DNA of 64,000 nt from Terramyces sp. JEL0728 (GCA_027603945.1 JADIIU010000007.1:124001-188000); one strand, 5' to 3'; positions 1-9,267 are shown, counted from the stretch's first letter. Numbers and translations are program-made. The notes: generated by a model from the letters alone, not told the origin.

Positions 1-163
1 ACAAGTTAAAACTGAAGAAAGAATCAATCGCATGCAGCCTAGCTACTTGATTTGCGATCCATGTTTGGACAAACCAAAGAAATGGCCAGATGGGAGTATT
101 GGCCAGCGTATACAAGAGCCGCCACGGCCAGATTTCTATGGAAGGCTGTATGGTCTGAACTAG
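1..163 (+). CDS. C-terminal end of an unidentified protein (5' partial)
   Basis: An open frame enters from the left edge (codons from base 2) and stops at 161-163. It gives about 53 residues with a CDPC motif followed by a Lys/Pro-rich stretch, ending FYGRLYGLN. The single CxxC pair suggests half of a zinc site, the other half probably lying upstream of the window. I do not recognise the family. The frame stays open from the edge and its stop lies 56 bp from the convergent copper transporter stop, the tail-to-tail spacing common in this window. No intron is needed in the visible part. Confidence 0.45.
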   Translation, partial: QVKTEERINRMQPSYLICDPCLDKPKKWPDGSIGQRIQEPPRPDFYGRLYGLN

Positions 164-219
164 AATGAACTGTAATATAAAAATCCACAATTTATTCGTT
201 TAAATATATATACTATCTA

Positions 220-581
220 CTAAGCATCGTTGCTGAAAATGTAATGTCCAACAGCCATCCCTAATAAAACGGAAGCCATCAGAAACCCATTCAAGGACAT
301 GAGGAACAACATCAGCAAAAAATGCCCCAAGTACTCTAAAATATATCGCACAGTCTTGCCAGTCTTATTTTGTCTAATAACGCCTTTCAGCATAAGTTCG
401 CTTTCCAACGACACTTCATTCTTTACTGATTTGTAGTATTCAAAAATAAAGCTGTAAATAAATAGGATGAGACACAAGAGAGCGGTTGGGAATGGACCGT
501 CAATAGTTGTAACCAAAAAATAGAATTCTATCGTTAGCGAATTTTACTTGTGTTCCAATTAATCGCAATTTGGTTGTCCAT
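220..581 (-). CDS. Ctr-family copper transporter
   Basis: Coding sequence is complement(220..527, 548..581), with a 20-nt intron at 528-547. The 113-residue product starts MDNQIAINW, a short N-terminus without the usual Met-rich repeats. It has three predicted membrane segments. The second carries the MxxxM copper-selectivity motif (MLFLM) and the third the GxxxG-type packing motif (LLGMAVG), as in Ctr1/Ctr2 transporters that form trimeric Cu(I) channels. The ATG at 581 is chosen because splicing joins it in frame to TM1; the exon-2 frame alone has no good start. The lack of an N-terminal Met cluster and small size fit an organellar (Ctr2-like) or low-affinity form, which is inference. A 34-bp imperfect tandem repeat lies immediately upstream. 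Confidence 0.85.
528..547 (-). other. Example 20-nt spliceosomal intron (copper transporter)
   Basis: On the minus strand this intron reads GTAAAATTCGCTAACGATAG. It has the features shared by nearly all introns here: a GTA donor, total length about 20 nt, and a TAAC branch-like motif 3-6 nt before the terminal AG. Removing it joins the only upstream ATG codon to the Ctr transmembrane frame. Confidence 0.85.
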
Positions 582-947
582 TGTGAAGCAAAGTTTTTTG
601 TGGAGTTGGCTTTCACAGTCACAATGGGTTTTTGTGGAGTTGGCTTTTACATTGTCACAGTGGTCAGGAAATATTAAATAGCTGATATGGAAATAAATGA
701 AACGGCAGCTCCGCGCAGATTAAAATTTATGCTTGCGAGAATTATTTGATGACGAGAGCGTAGATTTACTAGCCAGCAGTTTTTGAGATTTCAAATTTGG
801 TAAAAGGTGACATTTGAATGGAACCCTTCTCCAGGTTGATCATAGGAAAGGTTTAGCGGGTTTGGAATAGCGAAACTAAATCAACCATTTCTATTCTGTT
901 TGGATGACAGACAAGATCACCCTGTAGTTGCTGAGAAATTTTTACAA
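582..947. other. Intergenic region, no gene seen
   Basis: This 366-bp stretch holds the upstream region of the copper transporter and of the thioredoxin pseudogene. Apart from the 34-bp imperfect tandem duplication at 595-662 I see no coding frame, tRNA or repeat. Confidence 0.5.
595..662. repeat. 34-bp imperfect tandem duplication
   Basis: Two adjacent copies begin with the same 19 bases (TTTTTGTGGAGTTGGCTTT) at 595-613 and 629-647. Each is followed by a diverged tail containing CACA and ATTGTCAC-like bases. The period is 34 bp. It lies 14 bp upstream of the copper transporter start codon, so it may be a duplicated promoter element; that role is inference. Confidence 0.7.
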
Positions 948-1339
948 ATGGCACTCAAATTTAACTCTTGAACAATACAAAGAAATCATTAGAACGAACC
1001 CATTGGTGTTTGTAAAAGTAGGAGCAACCTGGTGCGCACCATGCAAAGTAATCAAACCGATATTCCATGGTATGCTTGGAAGATGAATTCATGATATGTT
1101 CATCTTGCCAAATCCCAGCAAGTCATGAACATCCAGCTGATAGATTCAAGGAATGCTTAACCATGGATGACTTTGACAAAGCGCAGATCTACACTCAACT
1201 CAAATCTAGAGTCAAATGGTTAATGTCTCTGGAGTTCTGTAAATTGGACGAAGAGCAAGTTACAAAGTTGTACCTCGACTTGAAAGGAGATAGAAAAGGC
1301 CTTCTTAAAGCACTGAAAGGAGAAGCAAAAGAAGAATAA
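948..1339 (+). pseudogene. Decayed copy of the neighbouring thioredoxin-like gene
   Basis: This is a degenerate paralogue of the gene at 1551-2213. After the ATG at 948 a 2-nt deletion relative to the intact copy shifts the frame to an early TGA. In the shifted frame the active-site region is still readable (TWCAPCKVIKP). The sequence then jumps to the far C-terminal domain (DEFMICSSCQIPA ... LYLDLKGDR), so about 100 codons covering the rest of the thioredoxin fold and the first CxxC of the C-terminal domain are missing. The 90-codon remainder still runs open to a TAA at 1337-1339. The frameshift plus internal deletion make a working thioredoxin unlikely; use as a truncated protein cannot be excluded. 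Confidence 0.75.
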
Positions 1340-1550
1340 AGGAAATACAAATGTATTTTGCAGTTTTGATATATTGTATGAATAGAGTTAGCTGGAGTAC
1401 CTGGCAGGTGAGAAACACAAAGAAACTCTAGCCCTATCATTAGGTGACAGGCGTGAGTCAGACCAGTCACCGCCAAGATTCTTTGAGATATGCATCATCA
1501 ATGTCATCAGATAAAGTATAAATTGCCAATAATGCAATCACATTATCGCA

Positions 1551-2213
1551 ATGGCAGATTCCAATCTTGCACTTGAAGAATACGAAACAATAATCCAAGC
1601 TAATCCACTAGTATTCGTAAAAGTAGGTGCAACATGGTGTCCGCCATGCAAAATGATCAAACCAATATTCCACAAACTCTCTACAGAGTACGAATCTGCG
1701 AAATTTATTGCGATTGACACGGATACATCCAAAGGCAATGAAGACTTTGCAGCAAAATATGGAGTGCAATCCTACCCAACCTTTTTGTGTTTCCACAACG
1801 GCAAAGTAATGCAATCGCTTATTGGCGCTGACAAGCAAGCACTCGCAAGTATGGTGGAAATGATGACAACATCGCCAACAGACAAATTCGTGTGGTGGGG
1901 ATTCAGCTGTGATGTGTGTGAAAAGTCAAATATCATTGGAAACTTGCTGATCAGCAAACAAGACGAGTTTATGGTTTGTACATCATGCGCGATTCCGGCA
2001 GATAAACCAAAAGATAGTTTTATGGAATGTTCAAACTTTGATGATTATGAACAAGCGCAGTTGTATTCTCAGATGCCTGGAAGAGTTGAATGGTTAATGT
2101 CTTTGGAAAACTGCAAAATGACCAAAGAACAAGTTACCAAATTGTACCTTGATTTGAAAGGAGATCGCATTGCTATACTAAACACAATGCAGGAACCGGA
2201 AGGAAAGTTGTGA
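1551..2213 (+). CDS. Thioredoxin-domain protein with a C-terminal Cys-rich extension
   Basis: A single-exon gene of 220 residues. Residues 1-105 form a complete thioredoxin domain with active site ATWCPPCK and the cis-proline region SYPTFL. From about residue 120 a second domain follows: a WWGF segment, a CDVC pair, then CTSC, then an alpha-helical tail ending in a conserved LYLDLKGDR block. Two CxxC pairs spaced about 27 residues apart suggest a zinc-binding fold. The thioredoxin half should reduce disulfides in the cytosol; the extension I do not recognise. The extension is conserved in the neighbouring pseudogene, arguing that it is an old part of the protein. The ATG at 1551 is the first in frame and lies just before the thioredoxin fold. 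Confidence 0.85.
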   Translation: MADSNLALEEYETIIQANPLVFVKVGATWCPPCKMIKPIFHKLSTEYESAKFIAIDTDTSKGNEDFAAKYGVQSYPTFLCFHNGKVMQSLIGADKQALASMVEMMTTSPTDKFVWWGFSCDVCEKSNIIGNLLISKQDEFMVCTSCAIPADKPKDSFMECSNFDDYEQAQLYSQMPGRVEWLMSLENCKMTKEQVTKLYLDLKGDRIAILNTMQEPEGKL

Positions 2214-2359
2214 ATAAACCTTGGCACATTAAAATATTTTGAATCGAGTTTATTCAAAGGCAAGATTTCCTTCTGATCAAATTCAACTGGAAAAAGTCTA
2301 TGAATCCTCTATTTAGAAGAGTAGAATGGATTGGCGTTAATATCCTTTGTATTGTTGGG

Positions 2360-3679
2360 TTATTTTTCGGCTGTTCTCCTTGTAAGCATTCCCAAGAATA
2401 CATGAAATTTCCTTGTAATAAATACAAACAAGAATATTTGGACAAACGAGAATCCAATGTAGGCAATAAATGTTCTGTCGTTTCCAATGATTTCAGTCCT
2501 AAATCGAAGAATATAAGCTACCAAGAAAAAAATGGCATTTAGTCCCTGTATAGTTGCAAACAATATCGCAAACGTCAATACAGATCCTTTGAATTGGTCA
2601 AACTGGGATAGTTTCAGTGAAATCAAAATTGGGGGAAGCATCGCAAGGGCCAAAAACAGCAATGCCCATGCAAAATATACAATAGCCATCTTGAAATATA
2701 TCTGCGCAAATAGCAGCGGGTTAAAAAATTGAATAAAGTAGAGGTATCGGTATCCCGAAGTTCCTAAATGCACCAGAACGATTAAAGTATTTGCCGCTAA
2801 TTTGCGATGGCTGTTGAATAAGAATATCCTTCCAAGCATCTGCATTGAACTAATGGCTATATATAGCGTGCACAGATTGCTAATAGAGAATATCAGTATT
2901 TTAAATGCAATGGAATACCGGCTGCTGGGATATCTGACAAGACTGTAAAATAAATACACAATCAAACACGCAAATAAGGCGATATCAAAGACCAAGCTGA
3001 ACAAGAAATTCAGTTTGTATTTGCTGCGCAATTGTCCGAAACTAGTCAACATCATGGCTATCGATGAAGGCACTGCGATAATCATAAAAAACATTACCAC
3101 CAAATCCACTTGGTCGAATACGTTGAGAGTCAGAAACGATTGTGGGATATATGCAGTCCAAGATCCATATTTTATTCCGCCGCTGAATATTTTGTTGTAG
3201 ATTGTTACTTGCCCAATACCTGCATTATAAATAGTCGGGTATTGTTGAATGGAATAGGATTGAAACGGTGCCGAGCAATTTAACCCATCGTGGATCTTTA
3301 TCTGGATTCCATTACAAGACACCCCATCCACACAAGTATCAGTTTGGCTGATATATGCCGTATATTGCGCAGCTTCCAAGACACAGAAACTCTGATTCGT
3401 TGTGCCAACCGGCGCTGAATTATCCAAAGTGGTAGCATCTGTAATGGAATGAATTGCCAAGCTGGAATAGCTATTTGTATATAGAGTGTTAAGAGATGAA
3501 TAGCAGCATCCGTTCCACCTTTGTACTGGGTCTAAACCGCAAACCGACTCTGGATAATCAGCGGTGATTGCTTTATAGATGGGAAAGGCATTTGCATTGC
3601 TGTACGAGTACATTATTGCAGGCTGCCCAGAGCAATCCGTATCATTCCACACAGTCTGGAATATTTGAGTGGACAGCAT
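2360..3679 (-). CDS. Seven-TM (GPCR-like topology) membrane protein with Cys-rich ectodomain
   Basis: As a single exon this encodes 439 residues. About 200 N-terminal residues are polar, rich in Cys (motifs WNDTDCSG, NGCC, TCVDGVSC), and carry N-glycosylation sequons, so they are probably extracellular. Seven hydrophobic segments follow (about 195-220, 232-258, 265-290, 295-320, 330-360, 368-395, 400-425) and a short basic tail. The topology is that of a G-protein-coupled receptor, but I see no family signature. The frame from ATG 3679 lacks a signal peptide. An alternative start at 3707 with a 19-nt intron gives a short hydrophobic leader (MFLDCFAIINA) joined to TVWNDTDC, which may be the true N-terminus. 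A second multi-TM gene occurs at 62179-63215. Confidence 0.75.
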   Translation of the reverse strand: MLSTQIFQTVWNDTDCSGQPAIMYSYSNANAFPIYKAITADYPESVCGLDPVQRWNGCCYSSLNTLYTNSYSSLAIHSITDATTLDNSAPVGTTNQSFCVLEAAQYTAYISQTDTCVDGVSCNGIQIKIHDGLNCSAPFQSYSIQQYPTIYNAGIGQVTIYNKIFSGGIKYGSWTAYIPQSFLTLNVFDQVDLVVMFFMIIAVPSSIAMMLTSFGQLRSKYKLNFLFSLVFDIALFACLIVYLFYSLVRYPSSRYSIAFKILIFSISNLCTLYIAISSMQMLGRIFLFNSHRKLAANTLIVLVHLGTSGYRYLYFIQFFNPLLFAQIYFKMAIVYFAWALLFLALAMLPPILISLKLSQFDQFKGSVLTFAILFATIQGLNAIFFLVAYILRFRTEIIGNDRTFIAYIGFSFVQIFLFVFITRKFHVFLGMLTRRTAEK

Positions 3680-3786
3680 TAATTATTGCGAAACAATCCA
3701 AGAACATAGAGCAAACTATTCCCCCATTGTGACGCGCATTGTCCATCTGTCAATGATAAATATTTTACAACAATTGAGAATTTGAA

Positions 3787-3987
3787 ATGGAAGAAGCGGA
3801 TGTATCTGCAGATCAAATGGGACGGACGGTCCAATTCCTTGCCAAGACATATATCAGTTGGCAGATTTGGAAAGAAACTGAACCTGAATTATTCTGGTAC
3901 TTGACGCTTGATTCAGGCTATTCGAAAGGACTTTTAAAGTATGGAAATGCGACATCAAATTCACCGGAGATGAGCATTCGTATCTAG
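3787..3987 (+). CDS. Small hypothetical protein
   Basis: A 66-codon frame opens with ATG at 3787 and ends TAG at 3985-3987. The product starts MEEADVSADQMGRTVQ and has no recognised domain or membrane segment. Its start resembles the beginning of the next gene (DQMGR here, DQIGR at 4018 onward), so it may be an upstream exon or a partial duplicate of that gene. No GT-AG pair joins the two in frame, so I list them separately. It is 107 bp from the divergent 7-TM gene. Confidence 0.35.
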   Translation: MEEADVSADQMGRTVQFLAKTYISWQIWKETEPELFWYLTLDSGYSKGLLKYGNATSNSPEMSIRI

Positions 3988-4017
3988 TATATAATTTTAA
4001 TCAAGATTGAATTGGAA

Positions 4018-4450
4018 ATGCCTTTGGATCAAATTGGCAGATTAGATACCGGAATCAAAGACGGCTCGTTAGCAATTGAGATTGACAAAATCCATGGAAT
4101 TGATCCTGTGCTTCATAGAGGCAAAAAAGACGTAAATATCGCTGATGAAAGGTAAAAATCTCGAAATTCCAAGTAAGCTTGGCACCTGCTCAACCAGCGA
4201 ATATTGAAAGCAAAAAGAGTATTGAAGCATTGGAAAAACGACTGTTAAAAGTAGAAATCAACGAAAGAAGTAGATCTATCGACCTTAGTGGTAATATTCC
4301 GTAACTGTAGTTGTTATGCGGGACTTTTTGGGATACTCGGTAATGATGATGAAGAAATTTGAAGAATTGGACAAGAAGGTCGATGAAGGTCTCGTCAGTT
4401 TATCCGCCAAATGCGACAAGATGGAAAAGACAGTATTGAAATATAAATAA
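4018..4450 (+). CDS. Small hypothetical protein with C-terminal helix
   Basis: Coding sequence is 4018..4151, 4178..4290, 4311..4450, with introns of 26 nt and 20 nt. The 128-residue product begins MPLDQIGRLDTG. It has a charged middle (IEALEKRLLKVEINERS) and a C-terminal amphipathic helix likely to form a coiled coil (FEELDKKVDEGLVSL). Both introns are supported because they remove frame breaks and have the usual donor and acceptor. I do not recognise the family. A small coiled-coil subunit of a larger complex would fit, but nothing shows which. Confidence 0.55.
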
Positions 4451-4558
4451 ATATTTCAAATATAAGCCATCCTATTTCGTGTTGGCCTAATTTATCGTGA
4501 ACTCGGCTGTTTGCCTATTCTGACGTTTTAACTTTTGCCACTTTCGTGGAAAGAAGAA

Positions 4559-6885
4559 ATGGATGAAAGTGAAATGGAACTAGAAAATTTTCAAAAAGGA
4601 TTATCCCAAGACGATTCAGACTCTGAATTAGAGCCCCCATTTGAAATACATGGCATATCACCAACGCAAAAACAGAATTTGGAGCATCCGTTAGAATCAA
4701 AGTTGTTTACCACAGAATTTGCCCCGTTTCCGCAAACTTCAAATGTTGAACAAAGTAATAATCCAATACACACGACTGTGAATGATTTTCCAGATACTGA
4801 TTCGGATGATCAAGCGCCAGAGTCAATTCAATTCGAAATGAGGCCATTGGTAGTTGAAGATCGACCGCCAAACAGGCAATACGATTTGTCTCATTTGCAA
4901 ACTAGGCCAGAACCAGCAAGGAATATTCGGCGACAGCCGTCTAGACCCAAAATCGCTGGATGGAAAGATGTCCGGAACATGGATTCATTCTTGACAAGGG
5001 TATTTAATCTTATTGATCGCTAGATTTACAATTACTATGAAGGGAAAGGACTTGTGTGTATAGTATTAACTCAAATTACGGATTTGTTGACAGTCTTGTT
5101 TATTGTTGTCTTGTGCACTTTCCTTGGGGAATGTGTAGACTATTCGTTGATTCATGACTCCAAAAAACTGGAACAGATACTAGTGCCAGAGTGTTTCAAT
5201 AGGTAAGATGTTTATAACACCAGCATGCGTATCATCACGAAATTCATTTTGTTTTTTAGCATGTCGTGGATATTATACCAGTTCATTCGCATAATAGGAG
5301 AAATACCAGAGTTACTAGAAATGAGAGAATTTATGAACAACGTTTTAAAAATTAACGATGTCGAATTACAAACTATTTTGTGGAACGAAGTCACGAAAAG
5401 GATGATTGAGACAAAGAAATCTATGGCTCCAACTCAAACTAATGAGCGTTTTGACGCACATGTAGTGGCAAATCGAATACTCCGAAAAGGTAACCAGATC
5501 TTGATCCACAGAGAATTATATGATTGCTCTGTTCAACAAAGATATCCTTGATTTGTCGATACCATTTTTAGGATCATCTCAATGGATGACGTGGTTAATG
5601 CAAGATTACTTGACATATGGGCTGTTCTCGTATGTGTTTGATGACAGCGGCAAAATTAGAAAACGATTTCTAAAACAAAGACACAGAGATGTGCTAGCTG
5701 AGGGGCTGAGGAAGCGATTTCAAAATATGGTAATCCAGTACTTATATAGGCTATCATTACCTTGGCGTTGTCTCCTTTCCTTTTCTTCTTCATGGCAGTT
5801 AGATCTTTCTTTAGAATGGCTGAAGAATACCGACAAAACCCTTCCCTGCTAGGAGCAAGGAGTTATTCCACACTATCACACTGGAAAATGAGAGAGTTTA
5901 ATGAGATGCCACATTTGTTCAACAAAAGATTGGTTCGAAGCTATGAAAATGCCAACAAGTACATGCAGCAATTCCCAAACCAAGTCGTAATTATATTAGC
6001 CAAGTAATTAACCGCTGATGTAGATTCATTGCGTTTGTATCTGGCTCTTTTGCGACGGTATTGTTAGCTATTACGTTGTTTGAAGAAGAGTTTCAACAAG
6101 GGTTTGAAATTACACCGACAAAGTCTGCATTCTTCTATATAGGTGTCTTTGGGTCTATAATGGCTATTGCACAGAGCGCAACACAAGAAAATATTGTGCA
6201 TGAGCCAACAAAATGGTTTCAAGAATTAGTTTTGGATACCCATTACAATCCTCCGGAATGGAGAGAGTTGTCACATACTCAAAAAGTAAAAGATGATTTT
6301 GGGACAATGTTTCAGTACAAAATTGTTCTTATTGGATTGGAAATATTCTCAGTCATTTTTGCCCCTGCGATACTGTACTATTCACTTCCTAGCTGTTCTG
6401 GCAAAATTATTGATTTCTTTAGAGAGTTTTCAGTACATGTTGATTCCACCGGATACATCTGTTCATTCGCTGTATTCGATTTTGAAAAGAATGGAAACGC
6501 CAAGTATGGTGCAACCAACCGACCTATAAATGACGAAAAAGCCTCAAAGAACGGGAAAATGGAAGTGTCAATGATCAACTTCAAAGTATAATATACATTA
6601 ACATAGAATAACAATCCTGACTGGAATCCTGGAAACAGAAATACTGAATACATCTCCCGACTTATCACCAGGAGACCTATGAGAAACGATTTGGCGCGCA
6701 CGGTTTTAACCCAAAGAATGACCGGAATGGGAGCGTCTCAAGCGGTGATCGGGAACGCTGAACTCCCCCATTCTATGATCCAAGGCGAGTCCATGATTGG
6801 AAGTGTGATTAGCCCTGAAAACATTGGCCGCGAATTGTTTGGACTGTTGGATGCAATGTATGAAGCAAATAGAAATTTAAATTGA
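4559..6885 (+). CDS. ATG9: Autophagy lipid scramblase ATG9
   Basis: Seven exons (4559..4999, 5024..5202, 5224..5489, 5512..5729, 5750..6003, 6024..6585, 6607..6885) with introns of 20-24 nt give 732 residues. An acidic N-terminal tail (about 130 residues) precedes the ATG9 core: the NYYEGKG entry motif, repeated membrane segments, and the hallmark block around FIAFVSGSFATVLL restored by the 20-nt intron at 6004-6023. The C-terminal core motif MINFK is joined by splicing to NNNPDWNP, as in other ATG9 proteins. ATG9 is the trimeric scramblase of Golgi-derived vesicles that seed autophagosomes and works with ATG2. The C-terminal tail is short compared with yeast Atg9. Start chosen at the first ATG of the acidic N-terminus. 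Confidence 0.95.
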
Positions 6886-7018
6886 TGTATAAAATAACTG
6901 TAGTTTGTATTTTCTCATTAGCTTGATTGAATTCAATATTTAGCCGTCTAGAATCTTGAAAGTGGGTCCAAAAAACCTTGTTTTGGTATTTGGAAATTTA
7001 TGCAGGTAAACTTTCACC

Positions 7019-7903
7019 ATGATTAAACTTCCATCTACCTACGAATTCACATCATTCATTGGTTCGGGTGCATTTGGAACAGTGGTAAGATGCCAAGATT
7101 TGAAGAGAAACATGTCGGTAGCAGTAAAGATCATCCCCAAGCCAAAAATCACTAATTGGGTTGTTTACAATGACAAAAAAATTCCCCTCAAAGTAGAAAT
7201 ACTGTTACACTGTCACCACAAGAATATTATTCAAATCCTGGATTACTTTGAAAGTCCAGAGGATTTTTACATTGTCTCTAACGTCCCAATGCGTAGATGC
7301 TTTAAGATGAACGAAACTAGGATGGATATGTTTCAGTACATTGAAAACTACAATCCGTTGGCAGAAAGCACAGTCAAGCTGTTATTTCAGCAAGCAGCGA
7401 GTGCGGTTGACTATCTGTACGATCGGAATGTCTGTCATGGTAATTTAGGATAATATAGGCGACATCAAAGACGAAAACTTTATTGTGGATGAAAATATGG
7501 TTGCTGTTCTTATTGATTTCGGGTGTGCTAGGTACTGTGAGCGTACGCACTCCTAATTTAGATGACAAAAAATATAGTGGATTAGGCGGGACGGTTGAAT
7601 ACTGGAGTCCGGAATTCTACACCCAGGTATGTTTCAATCGATACGCATCTGATATATGGGCATTAGGAATCGTATTAGTACGTTTTACTAACAAGTATGT
7701 GCTATGGAATGGATGCACGCCTTATAATTTAAACAAAGAATTCGCACCAATATTTCACGGCAGTCCCAGCTATATCGAGGCATTAGAAGGCGAGTTGGAT
7801 TAACATAGGTATGCTACAAAAGGAACCGGAAGATAGGATGTCAATCAAAGATGTAGTCCTATTGGTGTCGTTTTGGAAAGTAAGTAGCAATAAATGTAAT
7901 TGA
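7019..7903 (+). CDS. Protein kinase, PAS-kinase-like (CAMK-type) domain only
   Basis: Exons 7019..7439, 7459..7542, 7562..7677, 7696..7789 and 7809..7903 give 269 residues, almost exactly one kinase domain. Visible motifs are the Gly loop GSGAFGTV, catalytic VAVKII lysine, IDFG (DFG), the activation-segment GTVEYWSPE and the helix-H motif MLQKEPEDR. The catalytic loop reads HGDIKDEN instead of HRDIKDEN: Arg of HRD is replaced by Gly while the catalytic Asp is kept. Sequence around HGDIKDEN and GTVEYWSPE is closest to PAS kinases, but no PAS domain is present. Introns are 18-19 nt; the last (7790-7808) must be GC-AG to restore helix H. Confidence 0.8.
7790..7808 (+). other. Probable 19-nt GC-AG intron (kinase gene)
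   Basis: The sequence GCGAGTTGGATTAACATAG separates IEALE from MLQKEPEDR. No GT donor in the correct phase gives the conserved helix-H motif, whereas this GC donor gives IEALEGMLQKEPEDR. The typical TTAACATAG end supports it. Confidence 0.6.
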
Positions 7904-7926
7904 GCAATGAGTTTATTTAAAGGTGC

Positions 7927-8193
7927 CTATTTAGATATATGGTTTCTTAGGATTGGTGATGAACAACTTCTTTCCACAGAGTTGCTGTGGTTGTACGAGG
8001 CAGTGCGTGTTCTCCTGGCTGGTCTCGACTGTAATTCGCTTTCAGGGATGCAGATTTCAACAATGTTACAAGGTTTGATTTCATCTTGTGGACTGACCGT
8101 GTTTGCCTGACTCCAGTCATGTTCAGACATTTGCACTCCTTCCTTGATATCGCCTGGAACCGAAACTTTATCTCTTAATTTACAGGTATTCAT
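7927..8193 (-). CDS. Small hypothetical protein
   Basis: An 88-codon open frame starts at ATG 8193 and ends TAG at 7927, convergent with the kinase (23 bp between stops). The product is polar, with an acidic middle and a basic C-terminal segment (SRPARRTRTASYNHS), and has no recognised domain. Support is only the open length, amino-acid composition and the tidy tail-to-tail spacing. It could be chance; the overlapping plus-strand frame looks less protein-like. Confidence 0.35.
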   Translation of the reverse strand: MNTCKLRDKVSVPGDIKEGVQMSEHDWSQANTVSPQDEIKPCNIVEICIPESELQSRPARRTRTASYNHSNSVERSCSSPILRNHISK

Positions 8194-8549
8194 ATTTAGA
8201 AGTTGGTGTGGAACGAATCTTTTTATCTGTTGGGATATCTCATGGGGTTATGCCAATTTTATGCACTCAGCTCAATCAGGAATTTACCGCTTGATGTAGA
8301 TTATCCGTGCAAGAATATGCTCACCTAATACAAGAGATCGCACTACTTATTCTCGTATACCATGCAAGAATCCTATATTAAGACGCATGCAAATGAAAAT
8401 AATCCAACCAAGTGCATTATGATTGAGATTCATTTGAAAATAGCATGTGAAATCGACCGTAAATCAGATGGTGTGACGAATAATTTAAAAGCAAATAGAA
8501 ATCAAACGATATTTTAATAAAGCAACTTTCTATTCCTAAATAGAACAAA
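8194..8549. other. Intergenic region, no gene seen
   Basis: This 356-bp AT-rich stretch separates the hypothetical gene at 7927-8193 from the 3' end of YPT1. I see no conserved protein, tRNA or obvious repeat. Confidence 0.5.
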
Positions 8550-9267
8550 TTAACAACATCCACCTCCAGCTTGCTGAGTAGGAACGGCTTGTCCAACTTT
8601 GATGTTTGCTTTATCTTTTGATGGCTGAGCTGATGTAGTGGATCCCATTCTACATTAATTTAGCTGTACCTGTCTTTAATTTGTTTTGCCATTGTCATGA
8701 AAGCTTGCTCGACGTTGGTAGCGTTTTTGGCGGAGGTTTCCAAGAATGGAATTGCCAATTGGTTTGCAAATTCCTACGAATCAGTACAAAGTTACGCTTG
8801 CTGTTGTAAATTCTACAACCTTCTTTTCTACTAAATCGGACTTGTTTCCAACTAAAAGCTTATTGACACCCTCTGATGCGTATCGGTCGATTTCCTGGAG
8901 CCATTGCTTGACATTTGTGAAAGTGTCTTGATCTGTAACATCGTAGACGACGATAATTCCGTGTGCTCCACGATAATAACTGGAAGTAATGGTTCTGAAT
9001 CGTTCTTGGCCTGCAGTATCCCAAATTTGAAGTTTGACTGTTTTACCTTCGAGCTCAATAGTGCGAATTTTCTAGTTTAATAACAAAATACGAAATCGAC
9101 TCCAATTGTACTGATATAGGATTCAGTATAAGTGTCGTCCTAAATTAAGGAATAAATACAGCAAAACGCAGCAAAAGACAAGATTTTCCAACTCCAGAAT
9201 CACCAATGAGTAAAAGTTTAAAAAGGTAATCGCTTTGGTTATTTCACAGTTACTATTCTGGATTCAT
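8550..9267 (-). CDS. YPT1: Rab GTPase YPT1/Rab1
   Basis: Six exons separated by introns at 9233-9253, 9140-9159, 9072-9091, 8774-8795 and 8650-8669 (20-22 nt) give 204 residues. The first coding exon is only 14 nt (ATGAATCCAGAATA), joined to CGATTACCTTT to give MNPEYDYLFK, the exact Ypt1/Rab1 start. Motifs: P-loop GDSGVGKS, effector STIGVDF, WDTAGQE, NKSD, ETSAK, and a C-terminal GGGCC double-geranylgeranylation signal. Rab1/Ypt1 controls ER-to-Golgi tethering with USO1 and COG, both encoded in this window, and early autophagy with ATG9 vesicles. The identification is secure because all five junctions restore near-identical Rab1 sequence. Confidence 0.97.

Noticed and set aside
5022..6606. 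ATG9 split into several small genes or pseudogene fragments
   Set aside because: Every break coincides with a 20-24-nt GT-AG intron whose removal restores conserved ATG9 sequence.
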